The position numbers and the translations under genes are program-made. Below, piece by piece: positions 41,038 to 51,567 of a DNA stretch of 64,000 bases. Positions within the stretch are counted from its first letter, which is position 1; each line of letters begins with the position of its first letter. Origin of the DNA: Dendrolimus kikuchii (lineage: Eukaryota > Arthropoda > Insecta > Lepidoptera > Lasiocampidae); NCBI GenBank assembly GCA_019925095.2, contig CM034389.1, positions 320,001 to 384,000 of the forward strand, in the 5' to 3' direction. The notes below the pieces were generated by a model, which worked only from the letters and a program-made list of their open reading frames with translations, did not search any database and was not told the DNA's origin.

Positions 41038-41796
41038 GGACTTGACCGTTTCAACAGAACCCTGCTGCATCGGGCGCAGCAGGTTCTGGCCGTGAGGACC
41101 ATACGGGGGTATCGCACAGTGTCGCGGACGGCGGCCACCCTCCTGGCAGGCGATCCGCCCTGGCATCTCCAGGCGGACGTCCTGACAGTGGTGCGCCGCA
41201 CCCGGCAGGATGCCCTAGCTAGAGGCCTGACCTTCTGTCAGGTCGAAATCGAGGCAATCAGGAAGCGGGAAACCGCCTCCATGATCGCCGTCTGGTCTCA
41301 AGAGCTCGACAACCCTGCGGCCTATGGCGGCTACACGGTGGATGCAATCAGGCCACAGCTGACGGAATGGGTCAACCGCACCAGCGGCACCCTGACCTTC
41401 AGGACGACACAGATACTTACCGGACACGGATGTTTCGATAAGTATCTGTGTCGCATTGTGGGCTGCTTGCCTTCCCCTGACTGCCGCCAGTGCGGCGCGC
41501 CCGACACGGCGTTACACACGCTTGTCGAGTGCGCCGCATGGGCGCCGCAGCGTTTCGAACTTGAGACGCACGTAGGTCCAGTCGACTCGCTCTGCGACTT
41601 GGTCAAGGCCATGCTGCAGAGCAGCGACAATTGGGGGGCTGCGGTTACTTTTTGCGAGACAGTAATGTCACTCAAGGAGGCCGCAGAACGAGACAGGGAG
41701 AGAAGTCCTGCAGCGCGTGCCAATGCGTCTTCTCGAGGTCGCCGGCCTTCAGCTGGCACCCGGAGAGGCAGGTACGCGCATTACTTCCCTCCCTGA
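41038..41796 (+). pseudogene. ORF2 C-terminal part with Cys/His motif
   Basis: Open to the stop at 41794-41796. It starts at FNRTLLHRAQQVLAVRTIRG, the region just after the reverse transcriptase, followed by GYRTVS and the end motif GCFDKYLCR...CRQCGAPDTALHTLVECAAW, the Cys/His (CCHC-like) signature of R1-clade ORF2 C-termini. Residue conservation here and the intact ORF1 suggest that the RT deletion is recent or that the element was helped in trans. Confidence 0.82.
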
Positions 41797-42213
41797 GTTA
41801 GGTTCCGTTTACCGCGGGGGGCCTTTAGCTTGCTAGGAAGAGCAAAGGACCTTCTACCCCCGCACAACGAAGTGGGGTATGTTCTCCCAGGGCACACTCC
41901 AGGCACTTTATTGCGCTGGATCGGCTGGGCGTAACTATGTTCTAAATCTCAGCCTTTCCAACACATTCAAAGCGCAGGGTCGTCAGGGAGGAGGGGGTTT
42001 TTAGTGGGTATTGGGGTTGCTCGCCCGTGCAGCAACGCTCGGAGTCTTCCACACTATTCTGTGACGTCGATCGCGGACGGAGCGCTGCCAAGAGCATACT
42101 ATTGCTGCAGTGTTATCGCCCCCGACCGACGCGTGTCGTTCCCCTAGCAACGACCCAGTTTGTGCGTAAATCGGTTAAGCATTTTCCCTCGCCTCAAAAA
42201 AAAAAAAAAAAAA
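41797..42213 (+). other. 3' UTR of the R1-clade element and poly(A)
   Basis: Non-coding, ends in a run of about 18 A at 42196-42213. Contains GTTTTTAGTGGGTATTGGGG, similar to a phrase in the next segment and typical of R1-clade 3' UTRs. Confidence 0.7.
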
Positions 42214-42482
42214 GCATGGCTCACGCCTGCCAGGACTGCGGAGAGGCGAGGTCATATACGCGTAGCCCTGGCTTGTGTCTCGAAGGACAGAACACCCAAG
42301 GGTTTTAGTGGGTATCCCTAACCGGGGGTGGCAACAGCATGGCACCAGTTCTGACTGGGCATGCTGGTGCCACCGTCGATCTGGCGAATCCTACACACGG
42401 GTCGCGAATTATCCCCCCAAGGTTCTGCCTTTGTCGCGGCTTATGGTCCTCAAGCGGATTTCCCCTGGCTAAAAAAAAAAAA
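42214..42482 (+). mobile_element. second, truncated R1-clade 3' end
   Basis: Another 3' UTR-like segment with GGTTTTAGTGGGTATCCC and its own A-run at 42471-42482, placed immediately after the poly(A) of the first element. Confidence 0.6.
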
Positions 42483-43424
42483 CTTACGGTGGTCGAAGGT
42501 CGAAGGCCGCCCTCCTGGACCGGCGCGTCCTTCTTTGGCGAACATTACGCGCTTGCAGAAGAAGAAGACGGCGTCCCATCCGGCTTTGCTTCTGACCATG
42601 ACCCGAACTAACCATCAGAGCAACATATTAAAATTGCTTTGTCATATTCGTTGCCATGACGATGTAATTGTTTTGGATAAAAGGAAATTTTCTATACCCC
42701 TGAAAAACTGTATGCAAAATTTCATGATGATTGGTTGAGTAGTTACGGAGTGATAGCGTAACAGAAAAACTCACATTCGCATGCTTAATATTAGCTGAGA
42801 TTCGTTTGGTAATAAAAAGTTAATTTTATTTGGTACACGTAATCCCAGTACAACGTTCTTGTCAGTCGTACATTTCCCATTTTCATTAGTAAAGGGATCG
42901 GAGGAGTACTCTGGCGTGGGCAGTTATCTCACCGTAAGGGCACTTCCACTCCAAGGGCGGGGGTAAATCGAAAACCCACCCACAACCTATTGTCTTCAAA
43001 GTTAGGCTCGAGCTTTATTCATACCTAGATAAATTATATCTGCGATGAAAGATCTATTTATTACTGCAGATGTGTACGAATTTACACATACTAGTGGACG
43101 CCTAGTGGTTCTAATTCGACCATAATTAATTTAATAAGTTTGAACATTATTAATGTTCTGTTGGCAAAGACTATACTTCTATAATCACAGATTTCGCCAA
43201 GGCTACACTGTTCATTTGACTTGATCAATAAACAGAAGATGCGTGTGTGTGTCAAATACATGATAGTGTGTGTAATATTTTGTTTATTGATTTAATGTAT
43301 TTTTTATGCATAATAAAAAAAAATGCATTCTGCACCTAAATAACCCCATAATATACGTAAAGAAGTACGTATAGAAATGACAAATTATGCGAGAGAAGTC
43401 GTCAATAAGTATTATATCTTATTT
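42483..43424. other. unassigned AT-rich sequence
   Basis: About 940 bp. 42690-42760 (ATGCAAAATTTCATGATGATTGGTTGAGTAG, shortened here) resembles the sequence following a LINE or Helitron but no end could be placed. Confidence 0.35.
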
Positions 43425-44110
43425 TTAACCGACTTCCAAAAGGACGAGGTTCTCAACTTGATTGGTATTTTTTTTTTAATGTGCGAAATAGCTGCCATTT
43501 GGTCCCCTAAAAATTTGACATAGTTTGGCCCAGTAGCTTTCATTTTATAAACATTTTTTATGAAAAAAATTCCATTCCATTTCATATGTACACCGATTAC
43601 GCTGAGATTTATGATCCGATTTACGTGATTCTTTTTTTGTTCGACGCGAAATAGCTGCCATTTGGTCTCCTAAAAATTTGACATACTTTGGCCCAGTAGT
43701 TTTCATTTTATGAACATTTTTTTTTTTCCCGTTTCGTTCCGTCCTTACGACCTATATTATTTAAGGCGCGCGGCAACTTTCGTAGGTCTACCCATAGCTA
43801 AACACTAAAAAGTAACGTTTAAAAAAACCGACTTCAAAAACTAAAAAGTATAAAATAACTTATTTCTAAAGCTGTTTTTAATTATAATATCTTATTTTTA
43901 ATATATATTATCTAAAACATCTTGAAGTCGGTGCAAAGTACATACATAAAAATTACAATATTTTGTAAAAATTGCTAAGCACCGACTTTAAGATGTTTTA
44001 GATAATATCAAAAATAAGATATTATAATTAAAAATAGCTTCAGAAATAAGTTATTCCATACTTATTAGTTTTTGAAGTCGGTTTTTTTAAACGAGGTTTT
44101 TTTTTGGAGC
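43425..44110. mobile_element. FB150 element with two internal units and complete centre
   Basis: Left terminus TTAACCGACTTCCAAAAGG, about 1.7 of the 150-bp units, then the central palindrome 43827-44090, whose arms (AAAGTATAAAATAACTTATT / AATAAGTTATTCCATACTT and CATCTTGAAGTCGGTGC / GCACCGACTTTAAGATG) pair over ~120 bp. It ends with TTTTTGAAGTCGGTTTTTTT. Confidence 0.75.
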
Positions 44111-44325
44111 TGGACCCAGCTGAATAACCGCAGATGGCTGTTTCAGCGTTACCGGACTTTGGAGGCTTCCCGACTCCGTAGGAGCGGAGGCGTTCAATTA
44201 ATACCGCTTCGCAACGTGTTATAGCTGGAAGAGAAGAAGCGGCGGGAGAAACTCTCCAGCAACACGCCTAAGCTAATCTTGTATGGCTACTTGTGTCTGT
44301 AGTGAGTGAGTGTGATTCGTGGGTT
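44111..44325. repeat. Q-like and unassigned repeat fragments
   Basis: Holds the CCGACTCCGTAGGAGCGGAG phrase shared with 5728-5755 and a CCGCTTCGCAACGTGTTATA / AAGAGAAGAAGCGGCG block shared with the Q and LINE-tail repeats. Confidence 0.5.
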
Positions 44326-45310
44326 TTACCTTTGTGTAAGAGGATCCAAGCCGGGGGCTCTTCGGCATCTGTTCTGTCTACGTCTGTTATGCCAGGCTGA
44401 TGTTCTGAGCCTCGGGGGGTTAATGGTCGCGAGGAGACGGGTGATTTTATCGGGCTCGTCAATGAGTGCATTGCGAGGGCGACGATTTCTCATGGGAGCG
44501 TTCGGTGTGGGTTTATAGTTGACCGTTTCCGTCACCAGAGGGTTCGGGTGATGGGGGGCAAGGTCAAAGAATCTGCGCGATAGAGTGACTATATAGTCTT
44601 TGATGGAGGGAAGCTCCAGATCGCGATGCAGGTCGGCGAGCCGCATATAGCGCGGGGCGTCGACTGCAGCACGCATAAAATGATTCTGGATTCTTTGCAG
44701 TCTCCAGATGCTTGCATCGCTGGCGTGGCCGAAGACCACACTCGCATAGGTCATGATGGGGCGGATGCAAGTTTTGTATAGAGTCACCTTATTTCTAAGG
44801 CTCATCTTACTCTTCTTGCATATCAACGGATAGAGTCGGCCTAGGATCCAGTATGCTCTGTTCCCGACCGCTCTGGTGTGCTTGTGGAAGTACAAGCCTC
44901 TATCAAGGGTTACACCAAGATATTTGACTTCGTTAACCCATGGGATAACTCCGTCGAATAGCTTGATGGGCATAAGTTGGTTGGTGGGGCGAGTATTGGG
45001 TGAGAGAGAGTCACGAGTGAACATGATGGCTGCACTCATCTCGGGATTCACTTCAATCCTCCATCTACGGAACCAGTCGCCTAGTTCCTTGATGGCGGCG
45101 TTGAGGTGACTGCAGATTCTGTATCTGCTGGGGTCGCTACTGAATATGGCGGTGTCATCCGCATATAGGGCTAGCTGGGTATGTCGCTAGTGTACAGCGA
45201 GAAAAGTAGGGGGGAGAGCGCGGAGCCCTGAGGGACTCCCGCTGAGTAGGCATGAGAGAGGTTTTTTTTGTTTCCAAGGCCGCTCCTATATCCGCGTACC
45301 GTCCGACGCC
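44326..45310 (-). pseudogene. Jockey-type LINE reverse transcriptase fragment (ORF2)
   Basis: Minus-strand remnant of a non-LTR reverse transcriptase. Upstream frame: RTVRGYRSGLGNKKN, then GVPQGSALSPLLFSLYTSDIP (split here as GVPQGSALSPLL at 45205-45240). After a -1-type frameshift near 45173-45180 comes the catalytic YADD (45154-45165) in ALYADDTAIFSS, then MNPEMSAAIMF, the VNEVKYLGVTLDRG motif and LYKTCIRPIMTYASVVFGHA, all typical of the Jockey clade. The C-terminus runs on to a stop at 44326. Earlier RT motifs and the endonuclease are absent, so it is a 5'-truncated, inactive copy. Confidence 0.85.
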
Positions 45311-46077
45311 TAGCTGCTAATTGTGCGAGCTATGGGCGTCGGCGGTATGCGGGGCGCGGAGAGTAGGTGTGCTCCGGCGGGCGGGTCAGAGGTGCTCTCT
45401 GTCCACAACAAATATGTTGAGAAAGAAAAGGAGGTTTAACGGCCACGTTACCAGTAACATAATTAATTTAATATTTGTGTGTTTCGAGAAGATTGGATAT
45501 TTAATATGAAACGCGATTCGTCGCAGTCCTTTTTGCCTTGGGAACGCGAAACCCTCGAACAAGGAAAAGGTGCGTAATACCGAAAGCATTTTCCATTAAC
45601 AAAGGGAGACACTTTCGCTTCCTTTTGTGCCCCAATGCGTGTGTAAATATAATTTTGAGCTTCATTTCGCCATTTAATATCTTACATTCCTTTAGCACGT
45701 TTTTGATATACTTTATAGTAGATCGTGAAGATCAACCTTCGTGTGATAACCAGATGAGACATACAGTGTAAACTGCATATAACGACACTGAAGGGACTGT
45801 GCGTTTTATGGTGTTATAGAGAGTTGTCGTTAAATGGAGAGACGTCTGTTATTTTTGTTTGACGTCCTTTGCTACACCAGTAATTTGCGATATCGAGGCA
45901 TCTTGGTGATAAAGGTATTTAGAAATTTCGGTGTTTCGGAATTTCTTAGACTTAATTAGACTCTTTGCGACACTCAGAGTTTAGGATAATATTGATGTTT
46001 ATTATTCAACTTATAGTAGTTATATTTTATATTTATGTTTTAGGGCTGTGGAGAAATTTTGTCAAAAACCCACCCGC
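45311..46077. other. unassigned sequence
   Basis: About 770 bp, GC-rich to ~45395 and AT-rich after. No repeat or exon could be supported. Confidence 0.4.
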
Positions 46078-46283
46078 ATTGGCCCGATTGGATGGCTACC
46101 ACCCCTGGTCTAGAGCATGCCGCCATAACAACCTTGAGTTGTGTTCCGGTATTAGTGACCTGGTTCCAGACTCACTTAAGAGAGCAACAGCGCATTTGTA
46201 GCGCCTTTGGTGTTGCAAATGTCTATAGGCGATGGTAACCGCTTTCCATCCAGTGAGCCGTCTACCTGTCTGCTGAACTCCTG
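46078..46283 (+). mobile_element. A330 copy, 5' truncated
   Basis: Starts at the GGATGGCTACCACCCCTGG block; no A-tail after CTGAACTCCTG. Confidence 0.75.
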
Positions 46284-46465
46284 ACTGCCCCACCCCTTCG
46301 TTCGGGAATTGTTTTATAGTAAACTGTGCAATACACAATCGATTGGGTTCTTCCAAGAAAATGTAATTTGAACACTTGCTAGCGGCCAACAACGTCGAAA
46401 ACAATAACAATAAGGATTAGTTCGACACTAATGATGGCCATAAAACAAGTAGAAAAACAATAGCA

Positions 46466-46540
46466 AATCTGACCAGTAGTTCCTGAGATTAGCGCGTTCA
46501 AACAAACAAACTCTTCAGCTTTGTATATTAGTATAAGATA
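46466..46540 (-). mobile_element. HelB 5'-end fragment
   Basis: Only the outer ~75 bp (AGTTCCTGAGATTAGCGCG to TATTAGTATA). Confidence 0.65.
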
Positions 46541-46787
46541 TATCTGTATTTCCCTAAAATGAAAAAGGCTAAGCCTGGCAGTATGTGAGGTGGTTTCAGT
46601 GCTGTTGTTGAATTTCGGTATTCAATATATCCTTATAATACACAGTTAGAATAGGTAATATTATTCCAAAAACCATTTTCTTCTTTATTATTCCGTCGAC
46701 ATCCAAGGACGTCGTTGTAGGTCCAGGCGGGAGTGGAAGCGGACAGCGGGACGCAAAGCGTGTAATGTAAACTCAATGAATTTGTAA

Positions 46788-47024
46788 TTTTTTTTTTTTT
46801 TATTGCAGGACTTCAGCAGACAGGCAGACGGCCTACTTAATGGAAAGCGGTTACCATCGCCTATGGACATTTGCAACACCAAAGGTGCTGCTACAAATGC
46901 GCTGCTGCTCTCTTAAGGGTCACTGGAACCTGGACATTCCGGAACACAACTCAAGGTTGTTATGGCGACATGCTTTAGACCAGAGGTGGTAGCCATCCGG
47001 TCAGGCAAATGCCCTACCACCTGG
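46788..47024 (-). mobile_element. A330 copy, 5' truncated
   Basis: From the T-run to ATGCCCTACCACCTGGC. Confidence 0.75.
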
Positions 47025-47195
47025 CAAATGATTAATGTTGGTTTCCACTGCTCTCTCGAAACTAATAGGGCATTTCACAACTGCGTTCTCGCATCAGTTT
47101 ATTCAAAATCAGTTCCTAAGTTAGATAATGGAAACCACGAAATTTTAACAAATAATTCGACTGTATTTTGTAAATAATATTGATATAATTTGCAG

Positions 47196-47286
47196 CGTGA
47201 AGCAAAACGTGGTGTCATGGCCTGTGTTGCTAGTCTCCTTCGTGATGTTACCAGAAGTCTTTGTCCCACTATGTCCTGGAGTCAAG
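47196..47286 (+). CDS. candidate host exon, plus strand
   Basis: A TATAATTTGCAG acceptor precedes 91 nt open as REAKRGVMACVASLLRDV then TRSLCPTMSWSQ, ending at CAAG before GTTAAG (another possible donor, GTAAGT, is 8 nt further at 47294). It lies in a ~850-bp non-repetitive island. No family recognised. It competes with the minus-strand candidate 220 bp away; at most one is likely to be real. Confidence 0.27.
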
Positions 47287-47508
47287 GTTAAGAGTAAGTA
47301 CTATGTATGTGTAAGAGTGTGTAAGAGTTATGCCCATTTCCACGAGAGCAAGCAAGAGATTAGAGAGGGAAGTATGCAGAGCGAGTATACCATGTTTGTA
47401 TATGTCGTGGTTTACAAACTAATATGGTGGTGCGGGTGACAAAGGTAGAATTTGTTGGTGGTGGAAGGAGGCAAAATCCACAGCCGGGTAGATTTAAGCG
47501 GCACTCAC

Positions 47509-47606
47509 CTGCGGATCCTGCGGACCCCAATCCTCGTCGTAAAGCACGTCTTCAGGGGTTGCGTATATCACACCAACAACAGGAGCGGGTTTAAGGTAAA
47601 AGCGTT
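47509..47606 (-). CDS. candidate host exon, minus strand
   Basis: On the minus strand a TGATTTGCATAG acceptor is followed by 98 nt that read (after two bases of a split codon) RFYLKPAPVVGVIYATPED then VLYDEDWGPQDPQ, ending in CAG before a strong GTGAGT donor. The composition (acidic, aromatic, no stop) is protein-like and unlike the repeats around it. No family recognised. If real, the gene runs right to left and its next exon could be the one at 22385-22430 or one outside the window. Confidence 0.4.
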
Positions 47607-47880
47607 CTATGCAAATCACTTATGCGCGTGCGGTGCTCGCGAGGCCGTCGACGTACTGGGCCGCCCGCCGGCACGAGTCGTGGTTAGCCGACAGGTGGCA
47701 CCACCTGTGTCTATCCAGCGTGCGGATTTGCGGAAAGGAGGGGAAAGGTAGGTAATATAAGGCGCCTAACCAATATTTGTCACATTATCTCGCCATTTTT
47801 CTGATTTTGCCCTGAAAATGGACATAGTTTATACGAAGCATAAGAATTTATTATTGCAAATGAAATCAAATGAGGAAATT
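47607..47880. other. unassigned unique sequence, partly CpG-rich
   Basis: Rest of the non-repetitive island. 47625-47710 is rich in CpG (GCGAGGCCGTCGACGTAC). Confidence 0.4.
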
Positions 47881-48200
47881 TTATTCGTGCAGGAAAGGAG
47901 AAAGAATACAATTTCCTGCGGCCGGGCGGCCTTTCGTAAGAGGCGGCTAAACAACCCACGACCAGGTGGTAGGGCATTTGTCCGATTGGATGTCTACCAC
48001 CCCTGGTCTAAAGTATGCCGCCATAACAACCTTGAGTTATGTTCCGGCATTAGTGACCAGGTTCCAGTCTCCCTTAAGAGAGCAGCAGCGCATTTGTACC
48101 ACCTTTGGTGTTGCAAATGTCTATAGGCGATGGTAACCGCTTTCTATAAAGTGGACTGTCTGCCTGTCTGCTGAACTCCTGCATTGAAAAAAAAAACAAA
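47881..48200 (+). mobile_element. A330 copy
   Basis: Full-length plus-strand copy. Confidence 0.8.
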
Positions 48201-48265
48201 AGCTTACATTCTTTTTTAAATGTTGCGGTACTTAGTCGCGAGCATGTCCTAGTTATATTATATAA

Positions 48266-48504
48266 TAGTAATAATCGGCAGACAAACACACACATTGTAT
48301 ATCCCCAAATTAAGCAAGTTACGCTTGTGTTATGGGTAATATACAACGGACTACTCTGGGGCCGATCCCAGACACCCAGACCATAGTAAATAACGGAGAA
48401 AATACGTTTCCGAAATTTACGATACCAGGAATCGAACCCGGAGCCTCTGCGTTGCAGTGAGGTAGGCCGGCAAAGGCTTAGCCCGCTCAACCACAGAGGC
48501 CGTC
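48266..48504 (-). mobile_element. SINE S2 copy
   Basis: Complete minus-strand copy; the box B complement GGAATCGAACC is at about 48428-48438. Confidence 0.85.
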
Positions 48505-48930
48505 ATATAATAGAGGTAGTCTGTTTATTATTTCGCTTCCGCTTCCGCTACCGCTGGTGGTCGTGACCGCGGCCTCGCTTTCATCTAAACACGGCCTGTG
48601 GGAAACAATACGCTACAATTATTTCACGTAAGGTGTCGTACGTTTGTTTGTCCGCCCACTAATGGGTTTCTTTTGTGTGCTCCAAGACACGGGACGCAAT
48701 TACACTCATGTCGACACTTATCGCTAATGGCGGGACACCCGCTTCGGGACAACGCCGATGTTATGGCCCGCCCGATAAGATATGGGCCCTTTGTCCCATT
48801 GTTACTACATTTGTCAGCTTTATTATAATTGCGTCGTTCATAATTGCGGCGATAAGAGTTCTGTTTAACGGATTTAAGCGCGGTATCTTGAGTGGGAAAT
48901 TTGATTCGATTTATTAAACTTGTCCACGAT
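48505..48930. other. unassigned sequence
   Basis: About 425 bp, unique in the window; no supported exon. Confidence 0.4.
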
Positions 48931-49192
48931 CCGGGCATGTGGAAAGAATGCATGATGAAAGAATGTCTAAGCAGATATACAATGCAGAAGTCGTGGAAGG
49001 CCACGACACACCTTCCATGATCAAATCGATCGTGTACTAGCAGAAGGTGATGTCAGGAGCCTTAAGAACAGACGAGCGTGCATGACAAGAGCTATGAATG
49101 TCAAAGAAACAAGTGAGGTGTGTAAGAATAAGCCTGAATGGCGCTCTGTTTTTCGTGCCTACCCCGCAAGGGAACTGGTGTGAAGTTAATTG
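48931..49192 (+). mobile_element. RTE tail, first of a tandem pair
   Basis: Starts at CGGGCATGTGGAAAGAATGC, lacks the KVDGCRS coding stretch, and runs to GTGTGAAGTTAAT without an (ATGT)n tail. Confidence 0.8.
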
Positions 49193-49490
49193 TCGACGAT
49201 GCGGGCATGTAGAAAGAATGCATGATGAAAGAATGACTAAACAGATATACAATGCAAAAGTGGATGGATGCAGAAGTCGTGGAAGGCCACGACAAACCTT
49301 CCATGATCAAATCGATCGTGTACTAGCAGAAGGTGATGTCAGGAGCCTTAAGAACAGACGAGCGTGCATGACAAGAGCTATGAATGTCAAAGAAGCAAGT
49401 GAGGTGTGTAAGAATAAGCCTGAATGGCGCTCTGTTTTTCGTGCCTACCCCGCAAGGGAACTGGCGTGAAGTTATGTATGTATGTATGTT
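49193..49490 (+). mobile_element. RTE tail, second of a tandem pair
   Basis: Starts at nearly the same point as its left neighbour (CGGGCATGTAGAAAGAATGC) and shares the rare ATGGCGCTCTGTTTTTCGTG variant, so the two arose by a local duplication of ~258 bp. It has the (ATGT)n tail. Confidence 0.82.
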
Positions 49491-49754
49491 GATGATCCCG
49501 AATTCACAGACGGTTTATAACCTTTAAGTCTCCGAAAAGACGTTGGTGCTCTAAGTGCGTTCTACCATCTGTACAATGGGGAGTGTTCCGAGGAGCTCTT
49601 TGGTTTGGTACCTACGTCGCCATTTTACCACCGCCCTGCTCGCCGGCGACTGGGAGTTCATCCACACTTCCTTGACACCTGGCAGTTATCCACTGCACGT
49701 TTCCCTGAGCGCTACAATATGGGGCTCTTCAAAAAGGGTGTAATCAGATGTTAA
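49491..49754 (+). pseudogene. CR1/Jockey-like LINE C-terminal relic
   Basis: Translates as DDPEFTDGL, a stop, PLSLRKDVGALSAFYHLYNG, ECSEELFGLVPTSPFYH, LGVHPHFLDTWQLSTARF, then directly PERYNMGLFKKGV and a stop at 49752-49754. The FYxLYNGECSEELF and RYNMGxFKKG phrases are the C-terminus of a common lepidopteran LINE group. The stretch that normally links STARF and PERYN is deleted. Confidence 0.75.
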
Positions 49755-49778
49755 AGTGTCGCGAGGTAGGCAACGCAT

Positions 49779-50049
49779 TATCCGTGCAGGAACGGAGGAA
49801 GAATACAATTTCCTGCGGCCAGGCGGCCTGTCGTAAGAGGCGAAAAAACAACCCACAGCTAGGTGGTAGGGCATTTGCCCGACTGGATAGCTACCACCTG
49901 TGGTCTAAAGTATGTCGCCATAACAACCTTGAGTTGTGTTCCGGCATTAGTGACCAGGTTCCAGTCTCCCTTAAGAGAGCAGCAGCGCATTTGTAGCAAC
50001 TTTGGTGTTGCAAATGTCTGCCTGTCTGATTATCTCCTGCAATAAAAAA
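49779..50049 (+). mobile_element. A330 copy with 3' internal deletion
   Basis: Lacks the CATAGGCGATGGTAACC region but keeps CTCCTGCAATA. Confidence 0.78.
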
Positions 50050-50635
50050 TTTATTATCGCTTTTTTGTTTCATCGCGTTTCAAATCACAACGACTGTAAA
50101 GAAGTTTAACTTCAACAAATATCTCCATTCATTTGACTGTGTAACCTGTTATATAAGAGTCCATTTTGCAAAAAGGTAGGGAGATCTTCAAAGGAGCTTG
50201 TGATTTCTCCACCCAGCACAAAACAGCAAAAACTTATCAAGATCTCAATTTAAAAGTTTGCAGTGAACCCAGAGCGTGGATTAAATAACTTACAAAACAG
50301 ATTAAACTGGTTAGAACTCCGCTGCAACTTCAAGTTAATTATTACGCCGTTCTTATTTAGGCGCCATTTCTTATTGTTTTATTAAGTTTAACAGTTATTC
50401 ACGGTTCGGTTAGTTTCTGATTAAAAGAAGAAAGAAGTAATAATGGCTGGCGTGAATTGTTAGCAGTAATAATTGTATTACGAAAGAGGGAGCTTGTCTA
50501 TTTTGTTATACAAATGTTTAAGAAAGACGTGTATAACGTATGAGTTTTAGTTACCAAATTTTGCTGTGATCAATATTCGTGATTTATTATTAATACGCTT
50601 TTATTAGCTTCATACGTATGTTAGTATGTAACGGA
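50050..50635. other. unassigned AT-rich sequence
   Basis: About 585 bp without recognised features. Confidence 0.45.
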
Positions 50636-50895
50636 ATCTTTCAAGTTAAATTTGATCGACTTCCCGGTTTCCGATTGAGCTGAAATTTTGCACGTATGTG
50701 TATATCGCGCGACAATGCAATAATATGGTACCATGGAGCTGATCTGATGATGGAGTCAGAAGGTGGCCATAGGAACTCCTGTACTAAACAAGATAGACCC
50801 GTCGTGTTTGGGCTCGTTTTACTTGTCTTGGCTAGCACTCTGCTGCTACATGATATGCAGGATCTCAAAAGCTTGTATTTAAAAACCTTTTTTTT
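50636..50895 (-). repeat. G repeat copy 2
   Basis: Inverted relative to 25211-25498 and ending at CAAGTTAAATTTGA; it has no tRNA segment, so the tRNA-Tyr half is not a fixed part of the family. Confidence 0.65.
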
Positions 50896-51009
50896 GCAAA
50901 ACGTTCCATTTTATCATAAGAGTGTATTTAATTATTTTTTCAAAGTTTCCACGAAGAAGGGAATTAAATCACTAAATAATCACTAAAAATGAAAAATAAA
51001 TAATATTTA

Positions 51010-51432
51010 AAAAAAATACGCTTTTATACAAAATCCAACTAAAAATAGAAAATAAATTTGAATTAAAAATAATGTAAGAAAAAATGATTTTATTGTAAAA
51101 AAAGCGTGGGGTGCATGGTATCAATAGTTATAAATATTTTATGAACAGATATGAGTAGAAGGCCACGACACACCTTCCATGATCAAATTGATCGTGTACT
51201 AGCGGAGGGTGATGTCAGGAGCCTTAAGAACAGACGACTGTGCATGACAAGAGGTATGAATATCAAAGAAGCAAGTGAGGTGTGTAAGAATGGGCCTAAA
51301 TGGCGCTCTGTTGTTCGTGCCTACCCCGCAAGGGAACTGGCTTGAAGTTATGTATGTATGTATTTTTAATTCAAATTTATTAACATTTATTTTCTATTTT
51401 TTAGTTGAATTTTCTATAAAAGCGTATTTTTT
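51010..51432. mobile_element. MITE with ~60-bp terminal inverted repeats, split by an RTE tail
   Basis: The outer sequences TACGCTTTTATACAAAATCC and AACTAAAAATAGAAAATAAA at the left pair with TTTATTTTCTATTTTTTAGT and CTATAAAAGCGTA at the right. A second copy, uninterrupted in the middle, lies at 57215-57385. No coding capacity. Confidence 0.75.
51150..51362 (+). mobile_element. RTE tail inside the MITE
   Basis: Starts at GAAGGCCACGACACACC and ends with ATGTATGTATGTAT. Confidence 0.82.
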
Positions 51433-51567
51433 TAGTTTTAAAGGGACTAATTAATATTGATTTTATTTAAATTATCGAAAGATTCAAATTATCGAGAGTC
51501 GACTGTATTTTGTATGTAGTAATAATTTTATGGTATTTTATCACTAAAACAAAAATAATATAAATGA

